DNA of 64,000 nt from Congeria kusceri (lineage: Eukaryota > Mollusca > Bivalvia > Myida > Dreissenidae): assembly GCA_027627225.1 (NCBI GenBank), contig CM051038.1, positions 41,873,841-41,937,840 on the forward strand, given 5' to 3'. Below, piece after piece: positions 34,600-46,914 of this stretch. The notes beneath the pieces were generated by a model, which saw nothing but the letters and a program-made list of their open reading frames with translations, was not told the DNA's origin and did no database searches. The stretch's first letter is position 1. Every line of letters starts with the position of its first letter. The position numbers were made by a program, and so were the translations under genes.

Positions 34600-35340
34600 G
34601 ATTTGACAGAACTGTGAAAACTTCTCAATGTTATATTTTGTGAAAGGTTTGCACGCTGAGCTGCATTTGTTGCCTTGTCGGACATTTGATGTGCAACATT
34701 TGATGTGATCTAATGGTCATTATTGATTGCTGAGCTTTATAATTTGCCAAATCAGAAATATGAGGAGCTGGACTGTTCATACTGTGTGAGTAGTGTACAC
34801 TTATTGCTGAGATGTATTATTTGCTTTGAGAGATGTGAAGATTTCAAATGGGTGTAATTTGTAATTGTTGTACAAGTATTGTCAGCAGTTTTACTTGCTT
34901 TTTCAGCAATTAAAAGTCTTTAAGAGGTTATGTTGTTGACGATTGCACACTAATAGCTGATCTGTGTTACTTGCTTTGTGATACTTTAAAGTGTTATATT
35001 TTGTGCGTATTCTACACTTATTGCTGAAATGTGCTACTTGCTTTAATGAAAAAAGACTTTTATATATCACTCACCGTTCCACGGCGATGTTTTTTTGCTG
35101 TGTTGTGCGTATTGTCCTGTATTGTATAGGCAATTGGTCACTTGCCTCAAATAAAGGACCAGCGGATGTTAATAAGGGTTTCTCTCCTGGTAATGACTCT
35201 GGAGTTTCATTATTCTCATATTTTGTCAGCATTGTACACTAAATGCTAATATATATTACTTGCTTGGTAGAAATGTGAAGACTTTAAAAGGTTATAATTT
35301 ATTTTGTGGGTAGTGCACACTTATTGTTGTAGTAATAGTA
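34600..35340 (+). repeat. Diverged tandem repeat, interrupted
   Basis: CACTTATTGCTGA-like and TTACTTGCTTTG-like blocks recur near 34715, 34796, 34948, 35017, 35234 and 35317, with irregular spacing of about 70-150 bp. The segment 35085-35235 is a fragment of the dispersed repeat also found at 57960-58370. Confidence 0.45.
35085..35235 (+). repeat. Fragment of dispersed 0.5 kb repeat, inverted copy
   Basis: ATAGGCAATTGGTCACTTGC and GACCAGCGGATGTTAATAA match, in inverted orientation, 57960-58110. Confidence 0.75.
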
Positions 35341-35344
35341 TTTT

Positions 35345-37310
35345 TGCGATTAATTAGACATTGTGTTGTATGCGTGGTCTAATAAATGCCTGTGTTTTAA
35401 ATGATGGGTCTGAATACATAAAATTTATTTTGTTTGTAATTCACCAACGGTATCAAACGCCGCAACCCTGTTTCATCAAGTACTATAATAACAGTTGACA
35501 ATAATAGGCCATCCCAGGTATTGTCCTTTAGGGGAATATATATCTGAAATGTCAATATATATATATTAAACTGATTTGATTACCTCTTGAATAAGCTCAT
35601 TCATCATCACTTTCACTATTTCGCTGGGATTTGTAACCGCATTCAAACAAAAGCTGCATTACGTTACACTGTCTCTTTCAGCATTCTAAATGCTTTTCCT
35701 AAAATTAAGCTGGTGCTACATATGGTTCATGCAATTAATTAAAGGGATATACCATGACATTATACTGGTAGTGGGTTATACAAATGTGATATGGGGTCAA
35801 ACGTTTACATTTTAGTAATGGTGCGAAAAGTAAAAATAGTATATATATTTATAAGCTGTAAAATAATAGGACAGTAATCCTATTACATAATTTTATGAAT
35901 TTTTTTCTGACGAAGAGCAAAATATTATATCGAATATTCCTGTACCAATCAATAACTACGCATGAATGATACTAGTTCTATAATATGTGGGCTAACTAAG
36001 TATAATACTGTTCAAGATATCATCTCACAGTGATGTCAAGAGTGATATTATAAATTGATTGTCCTTCAAAAGTTATCATTGTACGATGTATATGCTCGTG
36101 CGGTGAAAAATATGAATGTCTTTTGCACGAGAGGCTTTTGAGGAATGATGATTTAATAAATATACTAGCCGGGAACGCATGTGGCGAGTTTAAAAATCCT
36201 TGTGTATAAACTTCCTTTAACGATGGGCGATGCACTCAACACTTATCTCATTCTCAGTTCATTTGTATTGAGCATAGTGTATTAAAACAATTTCCAGTGC
36301 TAAGGATACTGTTTGAGAGTCTATTATCTCATCGTCACGCCGGCATTGACCAAATAACTTTTTGTGGGATAAACTTAGCTGTATATATCCACTCTGTATA
36401 TGCACTCTGTGGATAAAGCAAACGTACACAGTATACTGACGTTATTTTGTTGCATTTCTTTTTATTTATTTGTTTTATTTTGTTTATGTTCACAATAAAC
36501 ACTGAAACTGATGGGATAAATATAATACTGGATGAGTGTTGATTAAATATAAGTTTTTTGTGCTTGATACGGAAACGTAAATCTCTCGCCATTTAAGAAC
36601 GCTCGTGGTTATGAAATTGCAAAGCCTCTCTTAATTAACTTATCTTAAACACTAGCGATGATTTAGTATTCTCCATGTTTTGAGGATGCCATAGAATATA
36701 GGTATTTTTACAAGTCAGAACAGCGTAGTTGATTAATGTGCTATCAATTGTCATTTTATGTTACGACGCCGACGTCATCTGTTCGATACCCACTCTGGGA
36801 TTGCGTTTTTTTTCAAATATTTATAATAAAAAAAAATATCATACTGTTGTGAATGTTTCATACGTAATTCATAGTGTGAGCCTTGGTTTTGCTCATTTCT
36901 ACATCTTAATAAAATAAAAATTGTTAGAGGAGTCCGTTTAAAGTTGCAACCCTGAATTGTACACACATGTGTAGATTCATAACTCCCGCACAAACGCACT
37001 CACTTCTCAACTTGGTTGATGTCTGTCTTCATTGCACGCTTTCTCAAACTGCTTTCAACTATTGGCAAATATTTACACAATTGCCTGTGCTTTTAAAACT
37101 AGCCTCGGCCTTATATTTGATAAAGATTAAGCGTAGATAAATGTATTTGTCCTCGCTCAAAGCGCATGTATACATTTCGCTCTTAGTTTGCTAGCTATAG
37201 AGTGTATTATGCGGAGGTAGAACAATTTGATCCATCAATTAGTGTCTTTGTCTCAGTCTGTCCGTTTGTCCTCACACTCGCCATCCTGACCTTCTAAATT
37301 ATTTTAATTA
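35345..37310. other. Spacer upstream of KCTD copy 3
   Basis: No gene or repeat family recognised. No exon-1-like ATG plus donor was found for the copy at 37.3 kb. Confidence 0.45.
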
Positions 37311-37315
37311 AACTT

Positions 37316-38082
37316 TTGTTTCCAGAAGTTATTGATTTAAATGTCGGCGGAACGCATTTCACGACCTTACTGTCAACAATCACCAAATACCCTGACAGCA
37401 TGTTTGCGGCCATGTTTAGCGGACGTCACGTGATCCACCAAGATGGCCGATATGTGATCGACTGCGATGGGAACATATTTACTTGCATCCTGGAGTATCT
37501 TCAGTTTGGAACGCTGCCACCTAGCGACGTTTCTGAATCAGAACACAGATATTCGGAGTACTTTGGATTACATGAGCTATCGAGTCTTCGGTGAGGATTG
37601 CTTGTGAAATAACTGCCATGAAAGTTCGCCATCCTTCATTTATTATGATCGCCAAAAAGGCTACTGAGCAAATGAAGGATATTCTTCATATTCCCATCAC
37701 ATGTTCAGTGATATTAACTGTTAATGTGAAAAAAGTCGAAGTATCAGGTAATCCGCAGCATCGGCGGAGCATAAGATACATGAATTTAGTTTGTTATTAT
37801 CAGGTTGAAACGTTGAATACAAAAACGCTGATTTTACAGGTTTTTGAAGATGACATTAACTACAACATTCAAGATTCCAAAAATATTGTGGAACTATTCA
37901 TTATAATGACTAACCTTCTCCAGGAGCTTGGTTACGGGAAAAACATGGCATACAACGCTAACGTAGATTATTTGAGATGCTTTGATCAGTGCCACGACTT
38001 AGACATCGGATATATACTGATCTTCACAGAAAACTTCATTCCCAAACTGAATTTTATTATAAAAAGAAAATTTGTGGGGTGA
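37316..38082 (+). pseudogene. KCTD-like gene copy 3, frameshifted
   Basis: FPEVIDLNVGGTHFTTLLST opens a T1/BTB domain closely like copy 2 (DSMFAAMFSGRHVIHQDGR, GTLPPSDVSES). Compared with copy 2, two codons (Lys-Asp) are missing after HQD. The domain frame ends at a stop near 37592. The C-terminal half continues in another frame from 37591 (ITCSVILTVNVKK, ELGYGKNMAYNANVDY, DIGYILIFTENF), matching the C-terminal half of copy 2. The acceptor used by copy 2 is not conserved (CTTTTG in place of CTTTTAG), and the nearest AG would give the wrong frame. It is probably a pseudogene, but a long C-terminal frame has survived, so inactivation is recent or selection was relaxed late. Confidence 0.82.
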
Positions 38083-38089
38083 TACTGTA

Positions 38090-40005
38090 TTTTCATCGAC
38101 ATAATTTTTACTCCGGCTGTGTGTAAATACAATTACCACAGACTCGTTTGTACTTTTTTTTAAATCTAACGTCCGTCGAACAAGAGCACTGTGAACTACG
38201 TCTTCGTGAGCCTTTTACTGTGGAACAGAATTTAGTAATTGAAACTTGTAAACATTTAAACAGAGAAGCTGAACTGTCATTCAAATACTATTATTATGCG
38301 ATGATAAAATGCTGATATAGTGATTCGAATGTTCAAGTACAGTGCTTTTGCAGTATGTTTTTATTTAGAATACTAGGCAATTCTTGCTACGTGGTTAGGT
38401 GACATTCGTTTGGATTTTGACATAATTATTAGGTGTTGGAGTTACCGTTTGAGCTAGCTAAGACATTTGGACGAAGGGTTGTTTTTAATAATTGATCACT
38501 GGGTTATTAAAAGATGCAAGATCAAACTTATAGATGCGTTGTATGTAATTAAACAATAACGTTTGGTATTTTTCGTTTTAAATTTTAATCGACGTGTGCG
38601 CTAGTGCAAACCCGCTTGATAACGTTATGCGCTTTGCAAATACAGTGAGAAAATATTGCCACACAATGTAATTTGAATTGAATTCGGGTTAAATATTTTA
38701 TTTTATTTTAAGTTATACATATGCTAAAAAATTGTGTTCTGTCACTTGATTATTTTCAAAACAGTCCTCATTACTTATCCAACACATCATTATGTTTGCT
38801 TTGGTGATTCTGGTTGTTATCAGAATGCAAAGATTATTTAAGTAAGCAAACTTGACTGACAAACACATCAATAAAGCGTTAATTTGCTTACTAAATGTTA
38901 TACAAGCACCGAAAACACTCAGTTGAAGAGTTTGGGCCCGCACCTATAATTGAACTATTTAAACTAAAAACATCTTGTAAAAAATTATCACAATTATCAC
39001 AATTTAAAATGTATTCGCAAACCTCTTCTTATGTGAAAACTCATATTGTATTACAACAGACTTTATATTGGATGTTGTCTTTGACAATGCTTTATCCGGT
39101 TTTAATATTACCAATATTTATGTCATTACTAACACCATGCCGATAAACGTGCATGTTAAAACACAGCCTCTGACGCTATATAGCCATTTCGATGCGTCGC
39201 AGCATTGCATTAAATGAATCTATGCTAATTGGTAGTATAAAAATATCTATACTATACCATATTATAAGAACCTACAGCAGCAAGATATTTTGCTTACAAC
39301 AACAGTTATTCAACGCTATTGTACGAAGATATTAATTTTTTTAAATTGCTATACGTCAAAAGGAAGGAAAATGCCGCCTGTTGAATATTTTTTAGAAATC
39401 ACCATAACGGAATAGTTTAATGCAAATACGAACAGGAAAAAAAAATCAATGATATTAAAATACCAAAAACATAATTACACGGCTATTGCTTCATTGCTTT
39501 CAAGCTCATTTTATGTGTTAACCGGATTGATTCATCGGTTCAGTCATTTGTTTATTGTTTCGTTCGTTTATTCGTTCATTCAATCGTTATTATTTTCATT
39601 TCTCGTCTATCCATCCATCTATTTAAAGCCGCAGTGCGTATAATATAATTCAATACATCTTAACTTAGCATTTGTTCTAATGAACGTTAATGACGTTTAT
39701 TCGACTGAAAACTGTTTCTTATTCACGAAAGGCATTTTATATTGGGTATGTTCGAATACGCTTCGTTCGAACATAAAACACACTAATGAACATGCTGATT
39801 TACTCCAGAGGCATCACCAGCTATCGCATACATATACTTGTACGATAAATAGTTACCAAATGGTATTATTTAACCGATTTCAATGTGTATGTTTTTATTT
39901 TTATCGGTAAACGATTTCTGCGTGAAAGTTTTATTTTTATTAACATATTTCTAGACTGCTGATTGAAGTTACCATATGTTCGTACTTACTTTGAATAAAG
40001 AAGTT
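38090..40005. other. No recognised gene
   Basis: Short AT-rich open frames only. No element ends were recognised. Confidence 0.45.
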
Positions 40006-40009
40006 CAAC

Positions 40010-40135
40010 CAAGACATAATAATGGCAACACTTATAGCGGACATCGGGTAAGCTAGCGAAGTTTCTGTGACAGTACACAGTTGCGTGTACTCAGAATAGT
40101 TTGGACATCATAATTTATCGTCACGACATTCGGAG
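40010..40135 (+). pseudogene. KCTD-like relic, copy 4
   Basis: Short nucleotide matches to the BTB exon remain in order: ATGGCAACACTTATAGCGGAC, then CTAGCGAAGTTTCTG, CAGTACACAG, and ACTCAGAATAGTTTGGACAT. They correspond to the SGRH, PSDVSE and HRYSEYFGLH regions with the centre deleted. There is no open frame. Confidence 0.7.
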
Positions 40136-40511
40136 TTAACTCCCGGACGTATTCTGGGAGCGGGTGCATTAAGAGACCCATTCATGTGTTTGTTGGACGC
40201 CATCTACTATGACTCTATTGCAGGTACTTCTGCTCGCAATCATGAACATCACATTTTTACATTAAATATCATAGAGGAATGACGGCTTGTCCAGATATAA
40301 AGCAAGCGGACACGACTACTATTTTAGTTATAGGTTGGTGGATTAAATGCTATGTCCCACAGAATGTTACATATGCATTTTGTCTTCCGAACGTTGCTTG
40401 AATATTATAGATGACAATGCGGATAACAGTACGAGTGCAGAGTGTTTTGCTTCCCAAAGTGTCAATTACAACATCATTCCTTGATATAAATGTTTTTGCA
40501 AGGGCAATATA

Positions 40512-40960
40512 CAGCTGAACGCCGTTATCTCGACGGGAATGCACAAACGACTTCGAGATATCCGATGTTCGACATGTCCGAAAATAGATTTTTAGACGCC
40601 TTTTTTTTTCAAATGTTTAGTAAACAGATAGATAAAATAAATTCAATTTTGTATTCATTTAATAAACTTAAAACCTGTTAGCAATTAAACAATTAAACTC
40701 TACTCTTTAAATTTGAGGAAAGAGGTGTTAATTTGTTTGCAAAGTTTGACAAATTCTGTCACGGCACGGTACGTCTTGACACAGTCAACTCTTCGAATCT
40801 TTCAGTTAGAAATAAGTATGAACATACCTTTTGGATAGAAACCACTTCGACATAATCGACAATTCGAGATAACCAAATATACTGTATATAAACTACGAAG
40901 AATTTTAACAACATATCCGGAATTTCGAATTAGGCCAGTTCGAGATAACGCTGTTAGCAG
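40512..40960. mobile_element. pogo/Tigger-like MITE
   Basis: The ends are imperfect inverted repeats: CAGCTGAACGCCGTTATCTC at the left against CAGTTGAAC-like family ends, and CTGCTAACAGCGTTATCTCG as the inverse of the right end. TA lies immediately outside both ends, the duplication expected for Tc1/mariner-pogo elements. The interior repeats TTCGAGATA and TTCGACAT motifs. No transposase. Confidence 0.65.
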
Positions 40961-40986
40961 TATTTGATATATATGGTAATTAATAC

Positions 40987-41272
40987 AGTCTATTTGTCTG
41001 AATAATAATTAAAAGCGTATGTATCATGTTAATACAGATTGATATTCAGAGGTTATTGTAAGGATATTCTAGTGATGATGTATCTGGGGTTCATTATTTC
41101 TATATCTAGTAGGTCACTATAGTTAATATAATATAGTCTATTTGTTTGAACAGGAATTGAAAGTGTATGTATCATGGTTGTACATATGGAAATAAAGAAG
41201 TGATGATGTCTCTGGAGTTTCATTATTCCAAAATCTAGTAAGTCACTATAGTTAATATAATATATTACAAAG
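40987..41272. repeat. Tandem duplication of about 140-150 bp
   Basis: Two copies (from 40987 and 41138) begin AGTCTATTTGT and end GTCACTATAGTTAATATAAT. They differ by small indels. Confidence 0.85.
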
Positions 41273-41279
41273 GCTAAAG

Positions 41280-42400
41280 CAATCGAACCAAATTGTGATC
41301 AAGACGTAAATGTACAAGTAAGGCTAATATGACACATACATGTCTGCGTTTGCACTATATGAAGAAGGATATTCATGACTACCAGGTATACACAAGTTAG
41401 TGTATAATCAACATTACTATTATGCAATGTATACAGTAACTGCAATGTCAATTTGCTGGTTAACTTAAGGCCATGCAAAACATACAGGAAACATAATCGT
41501 GTGTGCTGAAAAAAAAAACGACTAATGCGCAGACACAGACAGACGATACAGAATAAGGTTTTTAATCCATGATGTGATGCCCAGTCGAAAAGCGTACATA
41601 TGTTATTAATGTTTATTAGAAAATGGGGTCTTGTACACTATCTGTTCCGTTTTTGTCCAGATTGGTTGCAGTGTTTTTTACTTCTGTATCGCACATATGT
41701 AGACTGCCTTTTATAGATAGTACTTGACAACATTTACACAGTAAAACTTGTTGGCAATACTAAGTATACATGTATACACTAATCATCGTAACTGATACTG
41801 GCAAAATGTTGTTCGGTATAACATAATGTATTGATAATATGAATTTCAAATCAAATTTCTAATTTTTCTTACAGAGCAGAACACACTCTATACAAGTAAT
41901 GTTTAATCTTTACGAACTTAAGTAATTTATTGGTTTAAACGGGACAAAAATACAATGTTACCTGTTGGAGTATTAGCTATACCCTTGTGTAACATAATTG
42001 TTACACGCAAGTGCTTGGTTTCCGATTTCGGAATATGGTCGAAAGGTAAACCGTTACCATACAACTGCGGCCATTAAGCTGGCAGTCAATACACACAATT
42101 ATTTCGTTGACTACCAGCTTAATGACCGCAGTGGTATCGTAATTTATATTTCAATTACCTTATTATAATTATACCACAATGTTTACAATGTGACCGCTTG
42201 TATGAATTCACGTGCTGTATTATGCGATCTTATCAAGTTACTTGGTAATACAAACACATTGTTTTAACACAACAAGAACATAATGTTCACCTGTATACAG
42301 TTATTATGGTTGTTTGTTCATACTGATGCAGAGATATATAAAGTTTTAAGAATATAAATAATTACAAACCAATTGAAAGTATGTTTAATAATGTTAACAA
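41280..42400. other. No recognised gene
   Basis: AT-rich. An inverted pair is visible near 42060-42140 (GCGGCCATTAAGCTGG and CCAGCTTAATGACCGC), a hairpin of about 60 bp span. Confidence 0.45.
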
Positions 42401-42408
42401 ATTACAAT

Positions 42409-42912
42409 ATAAACAAAGCGACAGCAGGAAAAATCTCGTATAAGCAGCCCGAGGTCCTTTATTTATGGCAAGTGACCAATTGCCTAAAACAATACACAGG
42501 ACATCACAAAAACACATAACAACACAAAACACACATGAATAAAACTGTGATCACCTCCTTGGAACGGTCAATGCAAAGCATTGGTGGTTTAAACCGCTTT
42601 ATGTGCGCACGAACCTCACACTTTGTAAACATTTATTCACAAAACATGTAAGTGTAAATAAAAATTAACCTCATAGCATCGCAATTCAAATTAAACAGCA
42701 ATAAAAGAGAATATTATTTTATTCAATTACCATTTTATTACTCAATGGCTAGATGCAAACCAGGACAGCAGAATAGCAACTTTCTGAGGCACGATGAAAT
42801 GAAACAAAGAACAAGTATCAACTACATCTCGTCTTTTTATAAAAAAGCTTTAAAGACATATCATCATATAGCTCAATTTTCAGATCATCGTCATGCAATT
42901 TCAGGAAGAAGC
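42409..42912 (+). repeat. Dispersed 0.5 kb repeat, copy 1
   Basis: Starts ATAAACAAAGCGA and ends at CGTCATGCAATTT. It is collinear with 51204-51708 through TTTATGGCAAGTGACCAATT, AACCTCATAGCATCGCAAT and CTGAGGCACGATGAAATG. No inverted ends or known protein are evident. The open frame at 42745-43020 lies mostly inside it and is probably fortuitous. Confidence 0.85.
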
Positions 42913-43194
42913 CGTAATGTTGGGTGTAAAAAGCCAGATTATATAGCTTTGTTGTACAACACGACTTTTATAACACAATATCATACACACATTGAACGAG
43001 AACACTATCTAAACTATTAACATAAATGAACATAATGAAGTGTCGGACTTCGGGCGGGTAATTGGCAAGATATCATATGTGTGTCAACGTCTGGTTTTTG
43101 CGTTTTATTTAAAACATACACTATTTGGGCGATATCACAAATGTTCGAACAAACACGGCTTAGCTACAACGCTGAATGGTCCACAGATACCTAA

Positions 43195-43410
43195 AGATGT
43201 GTCACTCACTGTCTCAATTATTCACTCACTCACTCACTCACGCACTGACTTCCTGACTGACTGACTGATTCTCTCACTCACCCCATCAAGCATTCGCTCA
43301 AACTTTCTCACATACGTACACTTATTCACTTGCTGGATCACTCACTCACTCGCAAATTTATACACTCACTCACTCGCAAACTTGTACCCTCACTCGCTCG
43401 CTGATCTAAT
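43195..43410. repeat. CACTCACT-type simple sequence
   Basis: Irregular ACTC/CTGA repeats upstream of the orphan exon 1, similar to those at 32.0 kb. Confidence 0.8.
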
Positions 43411-43598
43411 AATTATATATTGTCGACCTTAACCTTAGTTGTGGTTTGCTTACCTATTGCTGAAAACGGCTATTCGTGTTTTATAACAACTCAAACGGGA
43501 TGTATTAGTAAACGGAGCACATAAATACAGTTGTTGTAACCATTTACCTGTGTGTATTTAGTTTTCACAGATGTTTGTTATAGCTTTGTTCAATAAAT

Positions 43599-43610
43599 AT
43601 GGACAAACAG
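43599..43610 (+). other. Orphan KCTD-like exon 1
   Basis: ATGGACAAACAG followed by donor GTATGTAAAC parallels exon 1 of the intact gene (ATGGAAACACAG, GTATGTTAAC). No BTB exon follows within the remaining 20 kb, so it is probably left from a partial duplication. Confidence 0.5.
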
Positions 43611-43619
43611 GTATGTAAA

Positions 43620-44780
43620 CTATGACGTGTTATATGCGTTTATTTAGTGTTTTTCTCTGCCTGATTTGCAGTTAACTCTTCACATGAATGTTTTAAAAAT
43701 ATTAACATAGATACAAACACAGGTGATGCTTGTTTCTATGCAGTTTAAATATGAATAGTATGCTTGGATATTACTCAATGCATCAGATAATCGTTTGCCA
43801 AATGTCCGTGCAATTTGTCTGTATCTCTTTCTCTCCGTCATTTTTTCACCAATAAAACAAAACGGATACATTTCATATTGCCACAACGTTGATGTTATTT
43901 AACAAAATTCTACCTGCACTTGTCATGTACATGCCAGTGACACATTACATTTTGTACACGTTTTAGTTTTGTAATAAATATATAACATTAGCATGATCAG
44001 ATGCTGTTTTAAGACTTAAGATACTTTTAAAATGATAACCACGTGTGTCAACTTGAAACAATCATATTAAAAGTAGCGTTTGCTGTATGTATATGCGACA
44101 TAATAAGATATTACTATGTCTTTATTTCATATTTTATAGAGTACAGTGTTTATTACATTATACAATTACATTAATTATACTAACTACTACTTGATCAAAA
44201 AAGCTTACAGAGGCATTATCCTTCACAGCCACCGTATTATTACGAATTCAAAGTAAGAACTTACGCCCATATAGTTAAAATCATGACGATTGTGTCTATA
44301 TAGCCAACATTATAAAAAATTATATAACATTTGTAAAGTAAAACTGGTGTCTGCAAAGATGAGAAACAAACAAGGAACGCAATGACGCAAAAAAAGCGTG
44401 TCTGAAAGTTTCCGTTAATGTGGCAATTCATGTTCTCTCACATCTCAATGATGGTTACAGTTTTCAAGGTATATGTGGTAAACACCTGAATCCTTACCGA
44501 TCATGAGACCAACTACCAATAATAATGTAACGAGAGTCATGAAAACCTAACTCGATAACCGACATTTAAGAACGTATGCGGAAAGTATGTTTTAATGTTA
44601 ACATGGTTTAATGTGGAATAATTGTTCACTTTTGTGGATTAATTTGTTTTTTTTAACGGTAAAATAAAAAGTCAGAAATATGAACTGTAAAAAAAAAAAA
44701 AAAAAAATACAAACACTCAGTTAAATCTATCAATACGAACATTGGGACCCCTAGAACTTGGTCATTTACCTGGATAGGAC
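43620..44780. other. No recognised gene
   Basis: AT-rich. An A-run lies at about 44689-44707. Confidence 0.45.
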
Positions 44781-44799
44781 AGTCTTCAACTATTGTTTG

Positions 44800-45105
44800 T
44801 TTGTTTTCGTTGTTTATTTGATTTTTTCGCCGTTTTCAACAGATAACGGCGGTCAGTTAACCTACTCACACTCTTTCTGGGCAAGCTTAGCCGAGCTAAG
44901 CGGTTTACCAGTACTAAGTGCACATACTTATGCCAGTAACTGACAACTGCCCTACTTGAATCAGAGGAATGGGGAGAATGGACGTACAAATAATTTCATG
45001 AACAATCCCCACACAAGTTATGTGGCCGGGCTTTGATTCGAACTCACGATTCATCCCAGGATTGACAGTCCAGCGCTCTACCAACTGAGCTTGCCGGGCC
45101 CGGTT
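44800..45105 (-). mobile_element. tRNA-derived SINE, second family
   Basis: The minus strand has an A box AAGCTCAGTTGG (45081-45092) and a B box AGTTCGAATCA (45034-45044), with a GCGCTGGACTGTCAATCC anticodon-arm-like region between. The body runs down to about 44800. The sequence differs from the 34.2 kb SINE. Confidence 0.75.
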
Positions 45106-45109
45106 TCAT

Positions 45110-46685
45110 GAACTATTCGGGAGATGCTGCTTAAATGTTGACTGAAAGAGTCGGACCTGTCAAAAGTTGCCGGACCGAAATAAAATTACCCGGACCGAAA
45201 CATCCATCTAAGTATGTAGACATACATACAAATTATATTGACATTTAGTATGCGCATGTTTTTCATGTAAAACCCGTGGTTTGCTAAAAAGCCCGCGAAA
45301 ATTGTGCTGACAATCACAACGTCATGTCATCCGCATAGAAAGCGTGGACGTATCGACTGTATATAAAAAATGTGTAGTGCAAAGAACTGTGAAGTCATTA
45401 CTTTTGTACAAAAGTTTCGTAGCGCAAAACAGCACAATTATTAAGTGTCTGTATGTATGCCGCATATATTACTCAATCTTTTGTTGACCATTAAAATACA
45501 TCTAAAACGCTAAAGCAATTACGCGGTATCGAGAATATTGTTGTCATTTAGGTCTATGACTTACAGTTACTTTTAACACCCACCACGTGGACGGCGTGCA
45601 GCACGTTTTTCACCACCCGTGTACCCAGGTTTGTAATTGGGCTGCTAATTATGTGACTGAACGGAAAAGACATTGTCATGGGTAGCACGCGCAATGTGAG
45701 CTGGTGACGCCAAACTTGCCCTTTGATGTTGCGCATGTCGGGTTATACTTTGTCGCTCAACGCTAGTTAATTGAAAAAAGTAGCGATGAAGGCGCGTAAA
45801 TCCAGACCAAATGGCGTTTATTTACGGCTGTTGGTGTAATAGAAAAATTATTAAAGGACATGAAAACAAAAATTCGTGATCTGCCGCCGATTCGCGATGT
45901 ATTGGAACTCGCGATGTGGCGGAGCTGTATACAATTGCTCCGATATTTGGGCTTTTGTTATCCAATAATATATAGGAATGAGTCTTGAAAAAGATTTCGG
46001 ACGGTTTCTTAGGAAGTAAATATCGGACCCATTCAAAATGTGTCGGTCATGTCCGTCGGACCGACGGTTTTCGGGAAGTCACTATAGTTTCAATTTAAAA
46101 AAATGTCAGTTCTAAATTATATTTGTGGATGAATATATGAAAGAGTTTTTCTATTCAGCATAATCACCTCTGAAGGATTATAGTAAAACACAGTGTGTCA
46201 ATTCAAAGGGGTATGTTCTAGTCCTTCTTTGAGTAGTAATTATATACAATGTTAAACGTGTTGGCGTAGCTTGTTTTCATATGGAAAGTATGTCTTATGC
46301 ACATTTCCGACAGTTTCATTTTCAATACTTATTGTATTCGCCAGTTATTATGAAAATTGAAACTGTCGAATACACGATTTCGTTTGATAATTTTAAATGA
46401 ACATTATGTTTATATGTGTTGCGCTTAGTTGTTTTCTTTTTGAATGTGTGACGAACACACATCTTGGTTAGTTTGTTTCCAAATCGAATATATGTTTATA
46501 ACTAAAATGTGTGTAATGTTTTAATCGAAACGCTTAAAATATTATTCATAATATAGTTACAATGTTGAAATCACCGCTGAATGTTATTGTTGTACCACAC
46601 GGCAAAGAAGTTCAGATTTTAGTTGCACCGTTATGGTCAATCACACTCCTTTTATATTTATTCTTGCACATTACGATTTACATAA
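45110..46685. other. No recognised gene
   Basis: GTCGGACC and CCGGACCG motifs recur at 45150-45200 and 46015-46065, possibly ends of an unknown element. No coding motif. Confidence 0.35.
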
Positions 46686-46687
46686 AT

Positions 46688-46912
46688 CATAATAAGCAAC
46701 CATTTTGTCTATCACAAGCAGTAAGCTTTATAATTTTCTATCAATTAATCACATCCGCACACACACACACACTCCGTTGTTTCGCAGTTCTGAAACATGC
46801 ATTCATCATAATAAGCAATCATTTTTCTAACACAAGTAGTAAGTTTTATCATTTTCGATCAATTAATCACATCCGCACACACATACACACTCCGTTGTTT
46901 CGCAGTTCTTAA
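46688..46912. repeat. 119 bp tandem duplication with CA repeats
   Basis: Two copies (from 46688 and 46807) begin CATAATAAGCAA, include TCAATTAATCACATCCGCAC and a (CA)n stretch, and end TTTCGCAGTTCT. Confidence 0.9.
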
Positions 46913-46914
46913 AC

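Noticed and set aside
42745..43020. 91-codon open frame
   Set aside because: Most of it lies in the dispersed 0.5 kb repeat, and the frame is not kept in the copies at 51.2 and 58.0 kb.
45030..45098. tRNA gene (Asp-like) on the minus strand
   Set aside because: The A and B boxes are good, but the acceptor stem does not close and the sequence runs on into a SINE body.
46562..46912. 116-codon open frame
   Set aside because: It spans the 119 bp tandem duplication and CA repeats; the repeated peptide is a by-product.
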